DNA of 64,000 bases from Chitinophaga fulva (GCF_012927205.1 NZ_JABBGC010000001.1:1240001-1304000); one strand, 5' to 3'; positions 26,032 through 35,566 are shown, counted from the stretch's first letter. Notes: generated by a model not told the origin, from the letters alone. Made by a program: numbers and translations.

Positions 26032-26055
26032 CCCGGAGGTAGCCATTCCTCCGGG
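26032..26055 (+). repeat. Intercistronic hairpin between susD and thioredoxin genes
   Basis: CCCGGAGG (26032-26039) and CCTCCGGG (26048-26055) form a perfect 8-bp stem, followed by a loose T-rich stretch before the next ATG at 26070. It may attenuate read-through or stabilise the susCD message. Confidence 0.5.
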
Positions 26056-26069
26056 TCAACACTATTTTT

Positions 26070-27260
26070 ATGAAAAAGATATTATCAATGCTCTGCCTGC
26101 TGGTAGCGCTGAAAGGAATGGCCCAGGAAGAAATCGCGTTTAACAACGCCACCTGGCAAGCCTCCCTCGACCAGGCTACCAAAGAGAACAAACTGATATT
26201 CCTCGATTGTTACACCTCCTGGTGCGGTCCCTGCAAATGGATGGAGAAAAATGTATTCAACGTACCGGAAGTATTCAACTATTATAATCAGCACTTCATC
26301 AACACCAAACATGATATGGAGAAAGGTGAAGGAGTAGATTTGAGGAAGAAGTACAATATCCAGTCTTTCCCTACCTACCTTTTCATCAATGGTAAAGGAG
26401 AAGTGGTGCACCGCACCGGTTCCCGCATGTCTGTGGAGGAGTTTTTGGAAGAAGCGCATATGGCTACGGACCCTAACCGCAACATGTCGTCCCTCTCTGC
26501 CCGCTACAATGCCGGCGAGAGAAGCGTTCCGTTCCTGCTGAATTATTACCTCGCCGTGTATAAGTCTGACCGTCGTATGGCTGCGAAAATCGGAGAGGAA
26601 ATCACCACGGCAATACCCGAACAGGATTTAAGCACTCCTCTTGGTTGGAAGGTGATCAAACACATTGCGCAATCCGGCAATGACCGCCTGGGTAAATATT
26701 ATCTGGCCAACCAGACGCAGTTTGCCTCCTACGCTGGTCAGGAAGAACGTGATGCCCTGACCGACCGTCTTATCTCCAGTACACTATATCCTAAAATCTA
26801 TAACAACGATGAAAAAGGATTTTTTGAAGGGTTACCGCATTTCAAACAGTCTAAGATGCCTGAAAGACAGCGACAGGCTGTGATGCTGGAAGCCGAATGG
26901 TATTTCCAGCGGGGTAACCTGAAAGAATATGTGAAACTGACGGATGCAGCCATGAAAGGAGTACTGAAAGCTGATGCAGAGAAACTGAGCTTCCTCGCCC
27001 GCCGGATCAACGGCAAAAGGGACGTGGATGCTAAAACCACCCCTTTCCTGCCACAGGCCTATAAAATGGCTAAAAAAGCGGCGGCACTGGATCCGGAAGA
27101 ATACAGCGTCCAGAGTACTTTTGGATGGGTATGCCTTTCTATGAAGAAAAAAGAAGAAGGCCTCACTGCTGCACGTAAAGCGCGGGCGCTGGCAGACGCT
27201 GAAACATCCAAAATCCAGAAACTGGCCCAGGAGCTGGTGGACCAGCTGGAAAAATTATAA
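26070..27260 (+). CDS. Exported thioredoxin-fold protein with C-terminal helical extension
   Basis: The 396-residue protein has a signal peptide (MKKILSMLCLLVALKGMAQ). A thioredoxin domain with CGPC at residues 52-55 (SWCGPCKWMEK) and the cis-proline in QSFPTYLF (P101) follows. The C-terminal part (about 140-396) is helical and TPR-like (EYSVQSTFGWVCLSMKKKEEGLTAARKARALA). The thioredoxin part resembles the DsbD gamma or thioredoxin_7 group, so a periplasmic disulfide reductase or oxidase role is likely. It is the last gene of the SusCD unit before a terminator, which links redox handling to whatever locus 1 imports. Confidence 0.85.
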   Translation: MKKILSMLCLLVALKGMAQEEIAFNNATWQASLDQATKENKLIFLDCYTSWCGPCKWMEKNVFNVPEVFNYYNQHFINTKHDMEKGEGVDLRKKYNIQSFPTYLFINGKGEVVHRTGSRMSVEEFLEEAHMATDPNRNMSSLSARYNAGERSVPFLLNYYLAVYKSDRRMAAKIGEEITTAIPEQDLSTPLGWKVIKHIAQSGNDRLGKYYLANQTQFASYAGQEERDALTDRLISSTLYPKIYNNDEKGFFEGLPHFKQSKMPERQRQAVMLEAEWYFQRGNLKEYVKLTDAAMKGVLKADAEKLSFLARRINGKRDVDAKTTPFLPQAYKMAKKAAALDPEEYSVQSTFGWVCLSMKKKEEGLTAARKARALADAETSKIQKLAQELVDQLEKL

Positions 27261-27285
27261 TATACCTGACCATATCCCGTGAAAA

Positions 27286-27325
27286 AAAGGGTGTAGCCGT
27301 ATGGCTGCACCCTTTCCTTTTTAAA
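27286..27325 (+). terminator. Terminator of SusCD locus 1
   Basis: A 13-bp stem (27286-27298 with 27303-27315, one G-U pair) with a GTAT loop is followed by a T-rich tract. It separates the thioredoxin gene from the ECF sigma gene. Confidence 0.75.
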
Positions 27326-27331
27326 AAGGAC

Positions 27332-27362
27332 TTGCATTATTTCACCGCTAAAGTTATCTTCG
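27332..27362 (+). promoter_or_regulatory. Probable promoter of the ECF sigma gene
   Basis: TTG (27332-27334) is followed after 20 nt by TATCTTCG (27355-27362), a one-mismatch version of TAnnTTTG. It lies after the terminator and before the ATG at 27437, so the sigma gene is probably transcribed separately. Confidence 0.45.
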
Positions 27363-27436
27363 CCCTCACCAACCATCTAGAATGGATACACTTGTTACTT
27401 CCTGTTTGTAGGCCCGCAAACAACAGGTAGCGATTC

Positions 27437-28027
27437 ATGTCGGATTACAACACATATACGGATGATCAGCTTTGGAGCCAGATAACACTGGACGATCAGG
27501 ACGCTTTTACGGCGGTGTACAACCGTTATTGGAAAGTATTGTATGTCCGTGCCCGTAATGTGTTGTCCGACAGTGACCTGGCAGAGGATATTGTACAAGA
27601 AGTATTCATCTCCCTATGGCATCGCCGGCAGGAAGTGGAAGTGATACACCTGAAAGCCTACCTTTTTCAGGCCGTCCGCTTTCAGGAACTAAAAGCCCTG
27701 CGTAACCTCAAATCCGACACGAATTTTTACGAAAGGCTGGCCCATATTTCCAAAGATCTGCTGCAACATGAGCCCCTGGCCTTTAAGGAGCTGGACAGCG
27801 TCCTGCAGCGGGTATTGGCGACTTTCCCGGAAGACCAGCGCGCCATTTTCAGCATGAGCCGCGATGAAGGCCTCACCTACCGGGAAATAGCGGACAGGAT
27901 GGAAATCTCCGTCAAAACAGTGGAGAAGAAGATCTCTCAGGCGTTAGGTGCCATCCGCAAAGGGATGGACAGCGCTTTCCCCTTATTACTGGGTGTGATC
28001 GCGGTGCTGGAACAAAACAATAACTAG
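27437..28027 (+). CDS. ECF sigma factor (FecI-like, locus 1)
   Basis: The 196-residue protein has sigma-70 region 2 (DAFTAVYNRYWKVLYVRARNVLSDSDLAEDIVQEVFISLWHRR, about 20-65). Region 4 is at about 125-175 (LATFPEDQRAIFSMSRDEGLTYREIADRMEISVKTVEKKISQAL). It is the only sigma gene near fecR 1 and is the likely partner, although in most such loci sigma and fecR are adjacent and upstream. Its TAG stop shares the palindrome CTAG with the stop of the convergent SnoaL-ABM gene. Confidence 0.92.
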   Translation: MSDYNTYTDDQLWSQITLDDQDAFTAVYNRYWKVLYVRARNVLSDSDLAEDIVQEVFISLWHRRQEVEVIHLKAYLFQAVRFQELKALRNLKSDTNFYERLAHISKDLLQHEPLAFKELDSVLQRVLATFPEDQRAIFSMSRDEGLTYREIADRMEISVKTVEKKISQALGAIRKGMDSAFPLLLGVIAVLEQNNN

Positions 28028-28857
28028 TTACCTGCCTGGTAAACCCCTCTGTCTATCGTTATGCCCAGCCGCTGATAAAACGCTGCGGGCTGAAACCCAA
28101 TCCGGTTATACTCTTCCAGCACCCTGGTTTTGGCATTGTCCAGGCTGCCCTGGTTTTTCCAGGTGGCAACGGTGACGATGGAAACCTGCCCGTTTTCCCC
28201 CTGCTGCTGATATACCTGGTCTGTGATAAAGCCTTCCAACTGGCGGATGAAGTTCCTGTTATAATTCACCCGTTCCGTGAATTCCGCCACAGCCTGGGCC
28301 GGTACGGTGAATTTATCAATGAAATACACCTCCTCCTGTTTAGCCGGCGCTGTTATATTTGCTGGCAATATCCCTATCTGTTGAAGGAATCCCAGTCTGT
28401 CAGTCAGTATTTCATGGGAGATGACTTTCCCGTTCTTAAAGGTGTAGATCCCTGTTCCTTCGTTGGTAAGGGCCTTATGGGTGGGCGCCATTCCGAGATA
28501 TGGTGTCTGGTGGGTGCATGTCATTTGTTGTTTAACAAAGACTTTATCGCCGTCTGCGGCTATGCTGACGATCGTCCATTGGGCATCGGGAAACGTCTGC
28601 AACAGCGAGTTCAGTTGCGCCATAAAGCCGGGTATGCCGCTGACTCCCAGGTTATTGGTATAATCTGCTGATACCAGTTGACCTACTTTATCCAGTTGCC
28701 GGTGATTCAGCGTTTGTTCATAAAATTCAATGATAGCGGCTTTGTGTTGTTGTACGGTATCCATGGTTAATTTTTTTGTGGCGTGAATGTTTTTGATCTG
28801 CGGGTAAGCGGCGGTGCCTGTAAGTAACAGGGCGCACAACGATAATCGTGTGATCAT
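28024..28857 (-). CDS. Exported SnoaL-like / antibiotic-biosynthesis-monooxygenase fusion
   Basis: From the ATG at 28857 the protein begins with a signal peptide (MITRLSLCALLLTGTAAYPQ). A SnoaL-like ester-cyclase domain follows (AAIIEFYEQTLNHRQLDKVGQLVSADYTNN to GIYTFKNGKVISHEILTDRLGFLQQIG). A C-terminal ABM-like ferredoxin fold completes it (VYFIDKFTVPAQAVAEFTERVNYNRNFIRQLEGFI; VSIVTVATWKNQGSLDNAKTRVLEEY). The two domains are usually separate proteins. An ATG at 28878 would add seven residues before the signal. It is preceded on the same strand by an AraC gene, its likely regulator. Confidence 0.78.
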   Translation of the reverse strand: MITRLSLCALLLTGTAAYPQIKNIHATKKLTMDTVQQHKAAIIEFYEQTLNHRQLDKVGQLVSADYTNNLGVSGIPGFMAQLNSLLQTFPDAQWTIVSIAADGDKVFVKQQMTCTHQTPYLGMAPTHKALTNEGTGIYTFKNGKVISHEILTDRLGFLQQIGILPANITAPAKQEEVYFIDKFTVPAQAVAEFTERVNYNRNFIRQLEGFITDQVYQQQGENGQVSIVTVATWKNQGSLDNAKTRVLEEYNRIGFQPAAFYQRLGITIDRGVYQAGN

Positions 28858-28925
28858 GTGATATTTGTTTAGTACCACAAAATTGAGGAATACGGTAGCC
28901 GTATCATTGTAAAAAATCAGTGATT

Positions 28926-29696
28926 TTACCAGAAAGAGGGCGCCTGAAAGAAGGCGGTGGGTGTAAGGCCGGTAAACCGCTTGAAGCTGCGGTTGAAATG
29001 CGCCTGGTCGAAATAGCCTGCATCCAGCGCGAGATGGGTTAAGTTCCTGCCTGCTGGCGGCTGCTGCAGCACAGCCCTCATTCGGATGATGGAGGCCATT
29101 TGTTTCGGTGTAGTGCCCATCACTTTGCGGAAACGTTTTTCAAAGGCATCCTGGCTAATGTAATGGGATGTTGCCAGCGCTTTCATATTAACATCTCCGT
29201 TAGCGATGTGGATTTGTTGCAGCGCATTCAGTACCAGCGTGTCCTGCCTGGGGAAGCGTAGCTGTGCCAGCAGGAAATTATCCAGCAGCAGTACCCGTTG
29301 TGCATCAGTGGTGGCGGCCGATAACTGCTCTTCCAGATCTGTTATCTGTTGCCGGTTGATGAAATGGTCCAGTGAAACGCTGTGCTCAAATAGTTCATGC
29401 AACGGTGTTTTGAAGAACGCCGCCGCACCGGCAGCCTTGAACTGTACTATCATGGTGGCGGTATCCGGCTGATAGTTAATCAGCCGGACAGTGTTTCTGA
29501 GCCCGGAAATAACAGCGGCCGGCAGTACAACAGTGGATTGTTCTCCCTCGAGGTAACGGACCTGCCCTTTAAACCGGAACGCGATGGCGGGCGTGGTATC
29601 CGGCAACACACGGTTCACCTTTTCATCCTGGCTTTCGATGACTCTGTAAACCTGGATGAAAGGCTGAAGGTGTGGTGATGGCAGATACGTCTTCAT
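28926..29696 (-). CDS. AraC-family regulator with N-terminal DUF6597-like domain
   Basis: The 256-residue regulator has an N-terminal half typical of the DUF6597 group (YLPSPHLQPFIQVYRVIES; LPDTTPAIAFRFKG). The C-terminal AraC domain (about 155-250) has MKALATSHYISQDAFEKRFRKVMGTTPKQMASIIRMR, then LTHLALDAGYFDQAHFNRSFKRFTGLTPTAFF. It lies 68 nt before the SnoaL-ABM gene on the same strand and probably regulates it. The upstream RND operon ends 48 nt before its start with no evident terminator between them. Confidence 0.9.
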   Translation of the reverse strand: MKTYLPSPHLQPFIQVYRVIESQDEKVNRVLPDTTPAIAFRFKGQVRYLEGEQSTVVLPAAVISGLRNTVRLINYQPDTATMIVQFKAAGAAAFFKTPLHELFEHSVSLDHFINRQQITDLEEQLSAATTDAQRVLLLDNFLLAQLRFPRQDTLVLNALQQIHIANGDVNMKALATSHYISQDAFEKRFRKVMGTTPKQMASIIRMRAVLQQPPAGRNLTHLALDAGYFDQAHFNRSFKRFTGLTPTAFFQAPSFW

Positions 29697-29744
29697 AACA
29701 GGATAAAGATAATTATTTAATTGTTGACTGCCGGCGTAATCATT

Positions 29745-31127
29745 TTATCTCCACCCTCCTCCCAGGGCCCGATACAACTGAATGATTCCCTGTATTTTTT
29801 GCATTGTATCTTCTATGCTATGGGTTTGAGCGATCAGGAGATTGTTTTCAGATGTAAGTACATCAATATAGTTTGTTGATGAATTGTATTTTAATAATTC
29901 TTTGATGAAGGTGACTGACTGTTCCAGGAACTGAAGCTGCGTTGATCTCTCCGCATGCTTTTCTTCCGCTGTTTCAATGACAAAGAGTGCGTTGGATACT
30001 TCCTGACTTGCCTGCATCATTATTTTTTGAAAGTTATACATGGCTATCTGTTGATCCGCTTCCGCAGTTTTTAGCCGCGCTTTATTTTCCCCTTTGGCCA
30101 GAATGGGTTGAGCAAGACCACCGGCTATATTAGCAAATAAACTGGTTCCGGAAAACCAGTTGCTGAAGTCAAAGCTGGAGAATCCACTGCCGCCTGTGAT
30201 GGTGAGGGAAGGATAAAAGAAGGACCTGGCAACGTTTGTGTTTTCAAACGATGTTCTCAATAATTGCTCTGCCTCCTTTACATCAGGTCTGTTTCCCAAT
30301 AGTGTAGCGGGAACGCCTACACGAAAATCAGCCGGGAGGCTGAAGCTGGACAAAGCTCCTCTCTTTATCGGTCCTGGTGCTCTGTTCAATAAAAGGCAGA
30401 TGGCATTTTCTGTTTCCCGGATCTGTTTTTTTACATCCGGAATAGCCACTTTGGCATCCGCGTGATTGGCCTTGCTCTGTACTACAGCGGCGCCATTTAC
30501 TATATTGGAGGCATTCAGTGCCTCCATTGTTTTCACATCTTCCTGACGGTTCGCGATGGTGCTGTTGAGTAGTTTGAGCTGTTCGTCCAAAGAAAGCAAC
30601 AACACATAGTTTGTGGCGATATCAGCAATTAATTGTGTCTGAACAGCTCTCTGCGCAGCTGTAGTGGCCATTAACCTTGCATAGGCTGCCTTTTGGGCGC
30701 TGCTCAGTTTTCCCCAGATATCTGCTTCCCAGCTGGCCGCAATGCCCACATCGTATTGCGTGGCTTCTTTTACAAAACCGAATGCTTGCGGAAAAGCCAG
30801 TTTCGACTGTTTGATACCAGCGTTGCCGGTTAATTCAGGCAGAAATGCCTGCTTGCTTTTCCAGAGATAGGCTTTTGAAATAAGTATCCTCTGATAGGCG
30901 ATTTTCAGATCGGTATTGTTGTCAATGCCTTCCTGTATCAGGCTTTGCAGCACGGTGTCGGTAAAAAAAGAATGCCATGGTATGGTAGCAATCGTATTAC
31001 TGTCTGTTGTCAGCTGTACTCTGTATTGGGCGGAAGGAGGGGGAGCTGGTTGCTGATATTTTCTTGTTACCTGGCAGGAAGCTATTACGATCATACCGGG
31101 TAATATCCATTTATATTGAATTTTCAT
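29745..31127 (-). CDS. RND efflux outer-membrane factor (TolC/OprM-like lipoprotein)
   Basis: The 460-residue protein has a lipoprotein signal (ILPGMIVIASC, C18). Two outer-membrane efflux (OEP) repeats follow, with long helices such as QTQLIADIATNYVLLLSLDEQLKLLNSTIANRQ and the SSTNYIDVLTSENNLLIAQ region near 418-436. It is the last gene of the MFP-RND-OMF operon and forms the exit duct of the pump. It starts 27 nt after the RND transporter gene. Confidence 0.93.
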   Translation of the reverse strand: MKIQYKWILPGMIVIASCQVTRKYQQPAPPPSAQYRVQLTTDSNTIATIPWHSFFTDTVLQSLIQEGIDNNTDLKIAYQRILISKAYLWKSKQAFLPELTGNAGIKQSKLAFPQAFGFVKEATQYDVGIAASWEADIWGKLSSAQKAAYARLMATTAAQRAVQTQLIADIATNYVLLLSLDEQLKLLNSTIANRQEDVKTMEALNASNIVNGAAVVQSKANHADAKVAIPDVKKQIRETENAICLLLNRAPGPIKRGALSSFSLPADFRVGVPATLLGNRPDVKEAEQLLRTSFENTNVARSFFYPSLTITGGSGFSSFDFSNWFSGTSLFANIAGGLAQPILAKGENKARLKTAEADQQIAMYNFQKIMMQASQEVSNALFVIETAEEKHAERSTQLQFLEQSVTFIKELLKYNSSTNYIDVLTSENNLLIAQTHSIEDTMQKIQGIIQLYRALGGGWR

Positions 31128-31154
31128 TTTGTTCCTGAGTTTGAGTGAAAAAAA

Positions 31155-34100
31155 TCAGATGATAGAAACATCCGGCACCTTTTGGAATGTAGTTTCAGGG
31201 ACACTAAGCTTCTCCTGCAGGTGCTGGCAAATAATAAACAGGGTTGGGATGATGAAAATTCCAAAGACGGTTCCGATCAACATGCCACCAACGGCAGCGG
31301 TCCCAATGGAACGGTTACTCATGGCGCCTGCGCCCTGAGATAGTATGAGCGGGAACAAGCCGAGAATAAAAGCAAACGAGGTCATTAAAATGGGTCTCAG
31401 CCGGGCGGTGGCTCCTCCGATGGCTGCACGGGCAAGGCTTTGTCCTCCCCTCCTGTTCCGTAGTGCGAACTCTACGATCAGGATGGCATTTTTGGCCAGC
31501 AGCCCAATGAGCATGATCAGGCTTATCTGAACAAAAATATTGTTATCAATGCCCAATAATTTCCCGAACAAAAAAGCGCCGGCTATGCCTATGGGTAGTG
31601 AAAGCAGCACCACAAACGGAAGGATATAACTTTCGTATTGTGCGCACAGCAGAAAATAAACAAACACCAGGCATAACAGGAATATGATAACAGTTTGGTT
31701 GCCACTTTCCACCTCTTCCCTGGAAAGCCCTGAAAATTCATAGGTGTACTTTCTGGGCAGGGTTTGACTGGCCACTTCCCGGATGGCCTTAATGGCATCT
31801 CCGGAGCTATATCCCGGTTTTTGTAAGCCGGTTACGGCAGCGGAGTTGAATAAATTGAACCTGTTGATGAATTCGGCACCATATGTTTTTTTCAGGGTGA
31901 CAAACTCAGAAATGGGCGCCATCAATCCTTTATTAGTACGTACATAAATGCCATTAAGGCTTGTGGGCGTTGTTCTGGATCTTTGATCACCCTGCACCAT
32001 TACCCTGTACTGTTTGCCAAACCTGTTGAAGTCAGATGCATAAATTCCGCCATAGTACCCTTGCATGGTGGTTAACACGGTATTGAGCGCTACACCGGCT
32101 TGTTCGCATTTTTCCACATTTACCTGTAACTGAAACTGGGGGAAATTGTTGTTGAAGGAAGTAGTAGCGTACAGTATCTCCGGCCGCTGATTTAAGGCGC
32201 TCAAAAACTTGTTTGTTACCTGGTTGAACTGGTTCATGTCGCCATTGGAACGGTCTTGCAGATTAAACTCAAAACCGGTGGTGTTTCCAAAACCGAGCAA
32301 AGTGGGTGAGGCAAAGAAGATGATTTGTGCCCCTTTGATATGCGCCGTGCGTCCGAATAGCTGGCCAACGATACTTTGAACATCCTGACCTTTATGTTTA
32401 CGCTGTGCCCATGGCTTCAGGCGGATAAACAGCGCCGCGTACGAACCACCGGCGCCACTGATCAGGTCCTGCCCGGCAAGTCTTGTAACGGACGCTACTT
32501 CCGGAACAGCACGCACAATTTTTTCCACTTCGTCGGATAAGGCTGCGGTCCTTTCCAGGGAAGAAGATGGTGGTAAAATGATGTCGCTGAAGATAGCGCC
32601 TCCATCTTCGTTGGGCACGAATCCTGTGGGCGTGGTTTTTATCAGCAGCCAGCAAAGCACAGAGAATACAATAATCATCGCTGTCGCGATCCATCTTCTT
32701 TTGATGAGGAATTGTATAGCCCTCTTGTATTTTTCGGTGGTTGCTTCGAAGGCGGTATTGAAACTCTCGTAGAACCGGTGTAATCTTCCTGTTTTTACTG
32801 CCTGTTGATGGAGGTGATGTTTCAGAAAAATGGCGCACAATGCAGGGCTCAGGGTTAATGCATTAATAGCCGAAATCATAATGGCAATGGCCAGTGTTAA
32901 CCCAAATTGCCTGTAGAACACCCCGGCGGAACCGTTGATGAATGACACCGGGATGAACACCGCCGCCATGACCAGTGTGATGGAAATGATCGCGCTGCTG
33001 ATTTCACTCATGGCGTGAAGCGTTGCCTTTTTAGCGTCATGTGTCCCCTGGCTCATTTTGGAATGTACGGCTTCCACTACCACAATAGCATCGTCTACCA
33101 CGATGCCTATGGCCAGTACCAGGGCAAATAACGTCAGCATGTTAATGCTGAAACCAAACAGCTTTAAAAAGAAGAAGGTGCCAATAATGGCGACGGGCAC
33201 TGAAATAGCTGGTATGAGCGTGGAGCGGAAATCCTGCAGGAATACAAATACAACTAAAAATACAAGGATGAATGCTTCTATCAGGGTATGTGTTACTTTT
33301 TCAATGGAAGCATCGAGAAATTCATTGGCGTTTAGGAAGATTTTATAGTGTAATCCGTCAGGAAAGTCTTTGGCGCTTTCTTTCAGGATTGCTTCACATT
33401 GCTGTATCAGTTCATGTGCATTGGAACCTTCTGATTGGGTAATGGCTACCGTTGAAGTGGGATGTCCGCCGTCGGTGACTGCGCTGGTGGTATAACTGAG
33501 CGCTCCCAGTTCGACCTTGGCCACATCTTTGAGGTACAACGTATTCCCTTTCTCATCTGACCTGATAACGATCTTGTCAAATTCAGCGGCGGTTTTGAGC
33601 CTGCCTTTGTATTTCATAACGTATTGAAAAGCCTGGTCACCGTTTTCGCCGAACTTACCGGGAGCAGCTTCGATGTTCTGTTCTGTCAGCTTCTGAATGA
33701 CATCTTGCGGAATCAACCCGTAGGTGGCCATCACTTCGGGTTTCAGCCATATGCGCATGGAGTAGTCATGTGCACCGTAGATAAAGGCGTCCCCAACACC
33801 GGGCACACGCTTCAGTTGTGGCATGATGTTGAGGTTCACATAGTTTTGAAGGAAAGTTTCATCATAGGATTTACGGGTACTGTACACATCAAAAATAAAT
33901 ACGAGGCTTGCCTGCCGCTTGCTGGTAGTAATACCTGATTTGATCACGTCAGCCGGTAAAAGGCTGGTCGCCTTTGTGACCCGGTTCTGAACGTTGATGG
34001 CGGCCAGGTCAGGATCGGTGCCTAGCTTGAAAAATATGGTGATGGTGGCGGTGCCGTCATTACCTGCACTGGAAGTCATATAGGACATGTTCTCCACACC

Positions 34101-34310
34101 ATTGATCTGTTCTTCCAGCGGCACGATAACACTATTCAAAACAACATCGGCATTGGCTCCCTGGAAGCTGGTTTTCACTTCCACGGTGGGTGGGGCAATG
34201 TCGGGGTACTGGGATATAGGCAGGGTAAACAACCCCAGTAAGCCCAATATCACAATGATGACTGATATAACAGTTGATCGGACTGGTTTTTCTATAAAGC
34301 TGCGTAACAT
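31155..34310 (-). CDS. RND multidrug efflux transporter (HAE-1/AcrB-like)
   Basis: The 1051-residue protein has the normal length and AcrB-like pattern. Features are an N-terminal helix with FIEKPVRSTVISVIIVILGLLGLFTLPISQYPDI, the periplasmic LEEQINGVENMSYM segment, and TM4 with LALVLAIGIVVDDAIVVVEAVH carrying the proton-relay aspartates. A second half ends with LIGLLAKNAILIVEFA and PLILSQGAGAMSNRSIG. It exports hydrophobic or amphipathic compounds by proton antiport. The operon is divergent from a TetR gene, the usual arrangement for regulated drug pumps. Confidence 0.95.
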   Translation of the reverse strand: MLRSFIEKPVRSTVISVIIVILGLLGLFTLPISQYPDIAPPTVEVKTSFQGANADVVLNSVIVPLEEQINGVENMSYMTSSAGNDGTATITIFFKLGTDPDLAAINVQNRVTKATSLLPADVIKSGITTSKRQASLVFIFDVYSTRKSYDETFLQNYVNLNIMPQLKRVPGVGDAFIYGAHDYSMRIWLKPEVMATYGLIPQDVIQKLTEQNIEAAPGKFGENGDQAFQYVMKYKGRLKTAAEFDKIVIRSDEKGNTLYLKDVAKVELGALSYTTSAVTDGGHPTSTVAITQSEGSNAHELIQQCEAILKESAKDFPDGLHYKIFLNANEFLDASIEKVTHTLIEAFILVFLVVFVFLQDFRSTLIPAISVPVAIIGTFFFLKLFGFSINMLTLFALVLAIGIVVDDAIVVVEAVHSKMSQGTHDAKKATLHAMSEISSAIISITLVMAAVFIPVSFINGSAGVFYRQFGLTLAIAIMISAINALTLSPALCAIFLKHHLHQQAVKTGRLHRFYESFNTAFEATTEKYKRAIQFLIKRRWIATAMIIVFSVLCWLLIKTTPTGFVPNEDGGAIFSDIILPPSSSLERTAALSDEVEKIVRAVPEVASVTRLAGQDLISGAGGSYAALFIRLKPWAQRKHKGQDVQSIVGQLFGRTAHIKGAQIIFFASPTLLGFGNTTGFEFNLQDRSNGDMNQFNQVTNKFLSALNQRPEILYATTSFNNNFPQFQLQVNVEKCEQAGVALNTVLTTMQGYYGGIYASDFNRFGKQYRVMVQGDQRSRTTPTSLNGIYVRTNKGLMAPISEFVTLKKTYGAEFINRFNLFNSAAVTGLQKPGYSSGDAIKAIREVASQTLPRKYTYEFSGLSREEVESGNQTVIIFLLCLVFVYFLLCAQYESYILPFVVLLSLPIGIAGAFLFGKLLGIDNNIFVQISLIMLIGLLAKNAILIVEFALRNRRGGQSLARAAIGGATARLRPILMTSFAFILGLFPLILSQGAGAMSNRSIGTAAVGGMLIGTVFGIFIIPTLFIICQHLQEKLSVPETTFQKVPDVSII

Positions 34311-34332
34311 ATTGTATGTGCATGTAGCTCCG

Positions 34333-34348
34333 GTGCCCTATTGGGCAC
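34333..34348 (-). repeat. Short stem between MFP and RND genes
   Basis: GTGCCC (34333-34338) and GGGCAC (34343-34348) form a 6-bp stem with a TATT loop in the 65-nt gap. There is no T-run, so it is an intercistronic structure rather than a terminator. Confidence 0.35.
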
Positions 34349-34375
34349 GTTCGCCAGGTGAAACAAATTAGGTGC

Positions 34376-35536
34376 TTAATAAGCGGGAAGTGCGGCCATT
34401 TTAGATGGGGCAGTCGGAATGATCTTCATACTGTCTTTTAAATTTCCCATGCCTTCCGTTACGATCTTTTCGCCGGTGGATAATCCTGCTTCAACAACAT
34501 AGTTTCTGTCATTTGAAATTGGATGGACAGTAATTTCACGGCTTTTGACGGTACCATCTTTACTTACTACGTAAACGAATTTTTTATCCTGCAATTCATA
34601 GGTGGCACTTTGTGGAATGATGATAACGTGCTGTAGTGCCCTATTGATGCGTATCGTTGCACTGGAGCCGCTTCTGATGATGTTGGAAGGATTGTTGAAG
34701 GTAGCGCGGAAAGTAGCTGAACCGGTGGTCGTGTTGATAAGTCCACCCACTGTTTCAAGCTTTCCTTTTTCGCCGTATTCTTTGCCGTTTGCGAGGACGA
34801 GGCTGACCGGCGGAAAACTTTTTATTTTATCATCCATGCGTTCTCCGGAAGATGCGTCAGCAAATTCGAGGAACTGTTTTTCATTCAATGAAAAATAGGC
34901 ATATATTTTACGTATATCCGACACCGTAGTTAAAGGCTGGGGAGCGGCACTGCTTACCAGGCTTCCTGTTTTAAAGGGTATGGCGCCAATGATCCCATTG
35001 ATGGGACTGACAATAGTGGTATATCCGATGTTGGTTTTTGCATTAACGAGACTAGCCCGGGCTTGTGCCAATGCGGCTTCTTTCACTTGTAAATTGTAAC
35101 GGGATTCGTCTACTTCGAATTTGTTTACAATTCCCTTTTCCGCCAGTGGTATTGCTTTATCCAGCTGAATTCTTGCCGCATTAACGGAAGCTTCTGCACT
35201 TTTGATGGCAGCTTCGGCTGTTCTGACTTCCTGTTCATACTGCGGTGCCTGAATTTTAAACAGCAGCTCGCCTTTGGTTACCATGGCTCCCTCATCGATA
35301 TATATATATTCAATAAACCCGTCTATCTTTGGACGGATTTCCACGTTCTGTTGTCCTTCCAGTACTGCCGGATAGTCTTCGTTTAAGACGGTATTGGCCA
35401 CCGCAACGGTGGCCACCGGAAATGGCTGTGGGCTTCCGGCTCCCCATTGCTGATCATTTCCAGGGGTATTTCCACAGGAGCTCAATAGTATTCCGGCGAG
35501 AGAAGCGGACATGATATGCCTTGTCAAATTTTGCAT
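34376..35536 (-). CDS. RND periplasmic adaptor (AcrA-like membrane fusion protein)
   Basis: The ATG at 35536 gives MQNLTRHIMSASLAGILLSSC, a clean lipoprotein signal; the ATG at 35566 would add ten residues. The HlyD/AcrA pattern follows: a lipoyl-like half-motif (GQQNVEIRPKIDGFIEYIYIDEGAMVTKGELLF), an alpha-helical hairpin rich in A, E and K, and beta-barrel segments (TIVSPINGIIGAIPFKTGSLVS). It links the RND pump to the outer-membrane factor. First gene of the operon. Confidence 0.93.
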   Translation of the reverse strand: MQNLTRHIMSASLAGILLSSCGNTPGNDQQWGAGSPQPFPVATVAVANTVLNEDYPAVLEGQQNVEIRPKIDGFIEYIYIDEGAMVTKGELLFKIQAPQYEQEVRTAEAAIKSAEASVNAARIQLDKAIPLAEKGIVNKFEVDESRYNLQVKEAALAQARASLVNAKTNIGYTTIVSPINGIIGAIPFKTGSLVSSAAPQPLTTVSDIRKIYAYFSLNEKQFLEFADASSGERMDDKIKSFPPVSLVLANGKEYGEKGKLETVGGLINTTTGSATFRATFNNPSNIIRSGSSATIRINRALQHVIIIPQSATYELQDKKFVYVVSKDGTVKSREITVHPISNDRNYVVEAGLSTGEKIVTEGMGNLKDSMKIIPTAPSKMAALPAY

Positions 35537-35566
35537 AATTTGATGATTGTTTAGTGTTGGGAACAT

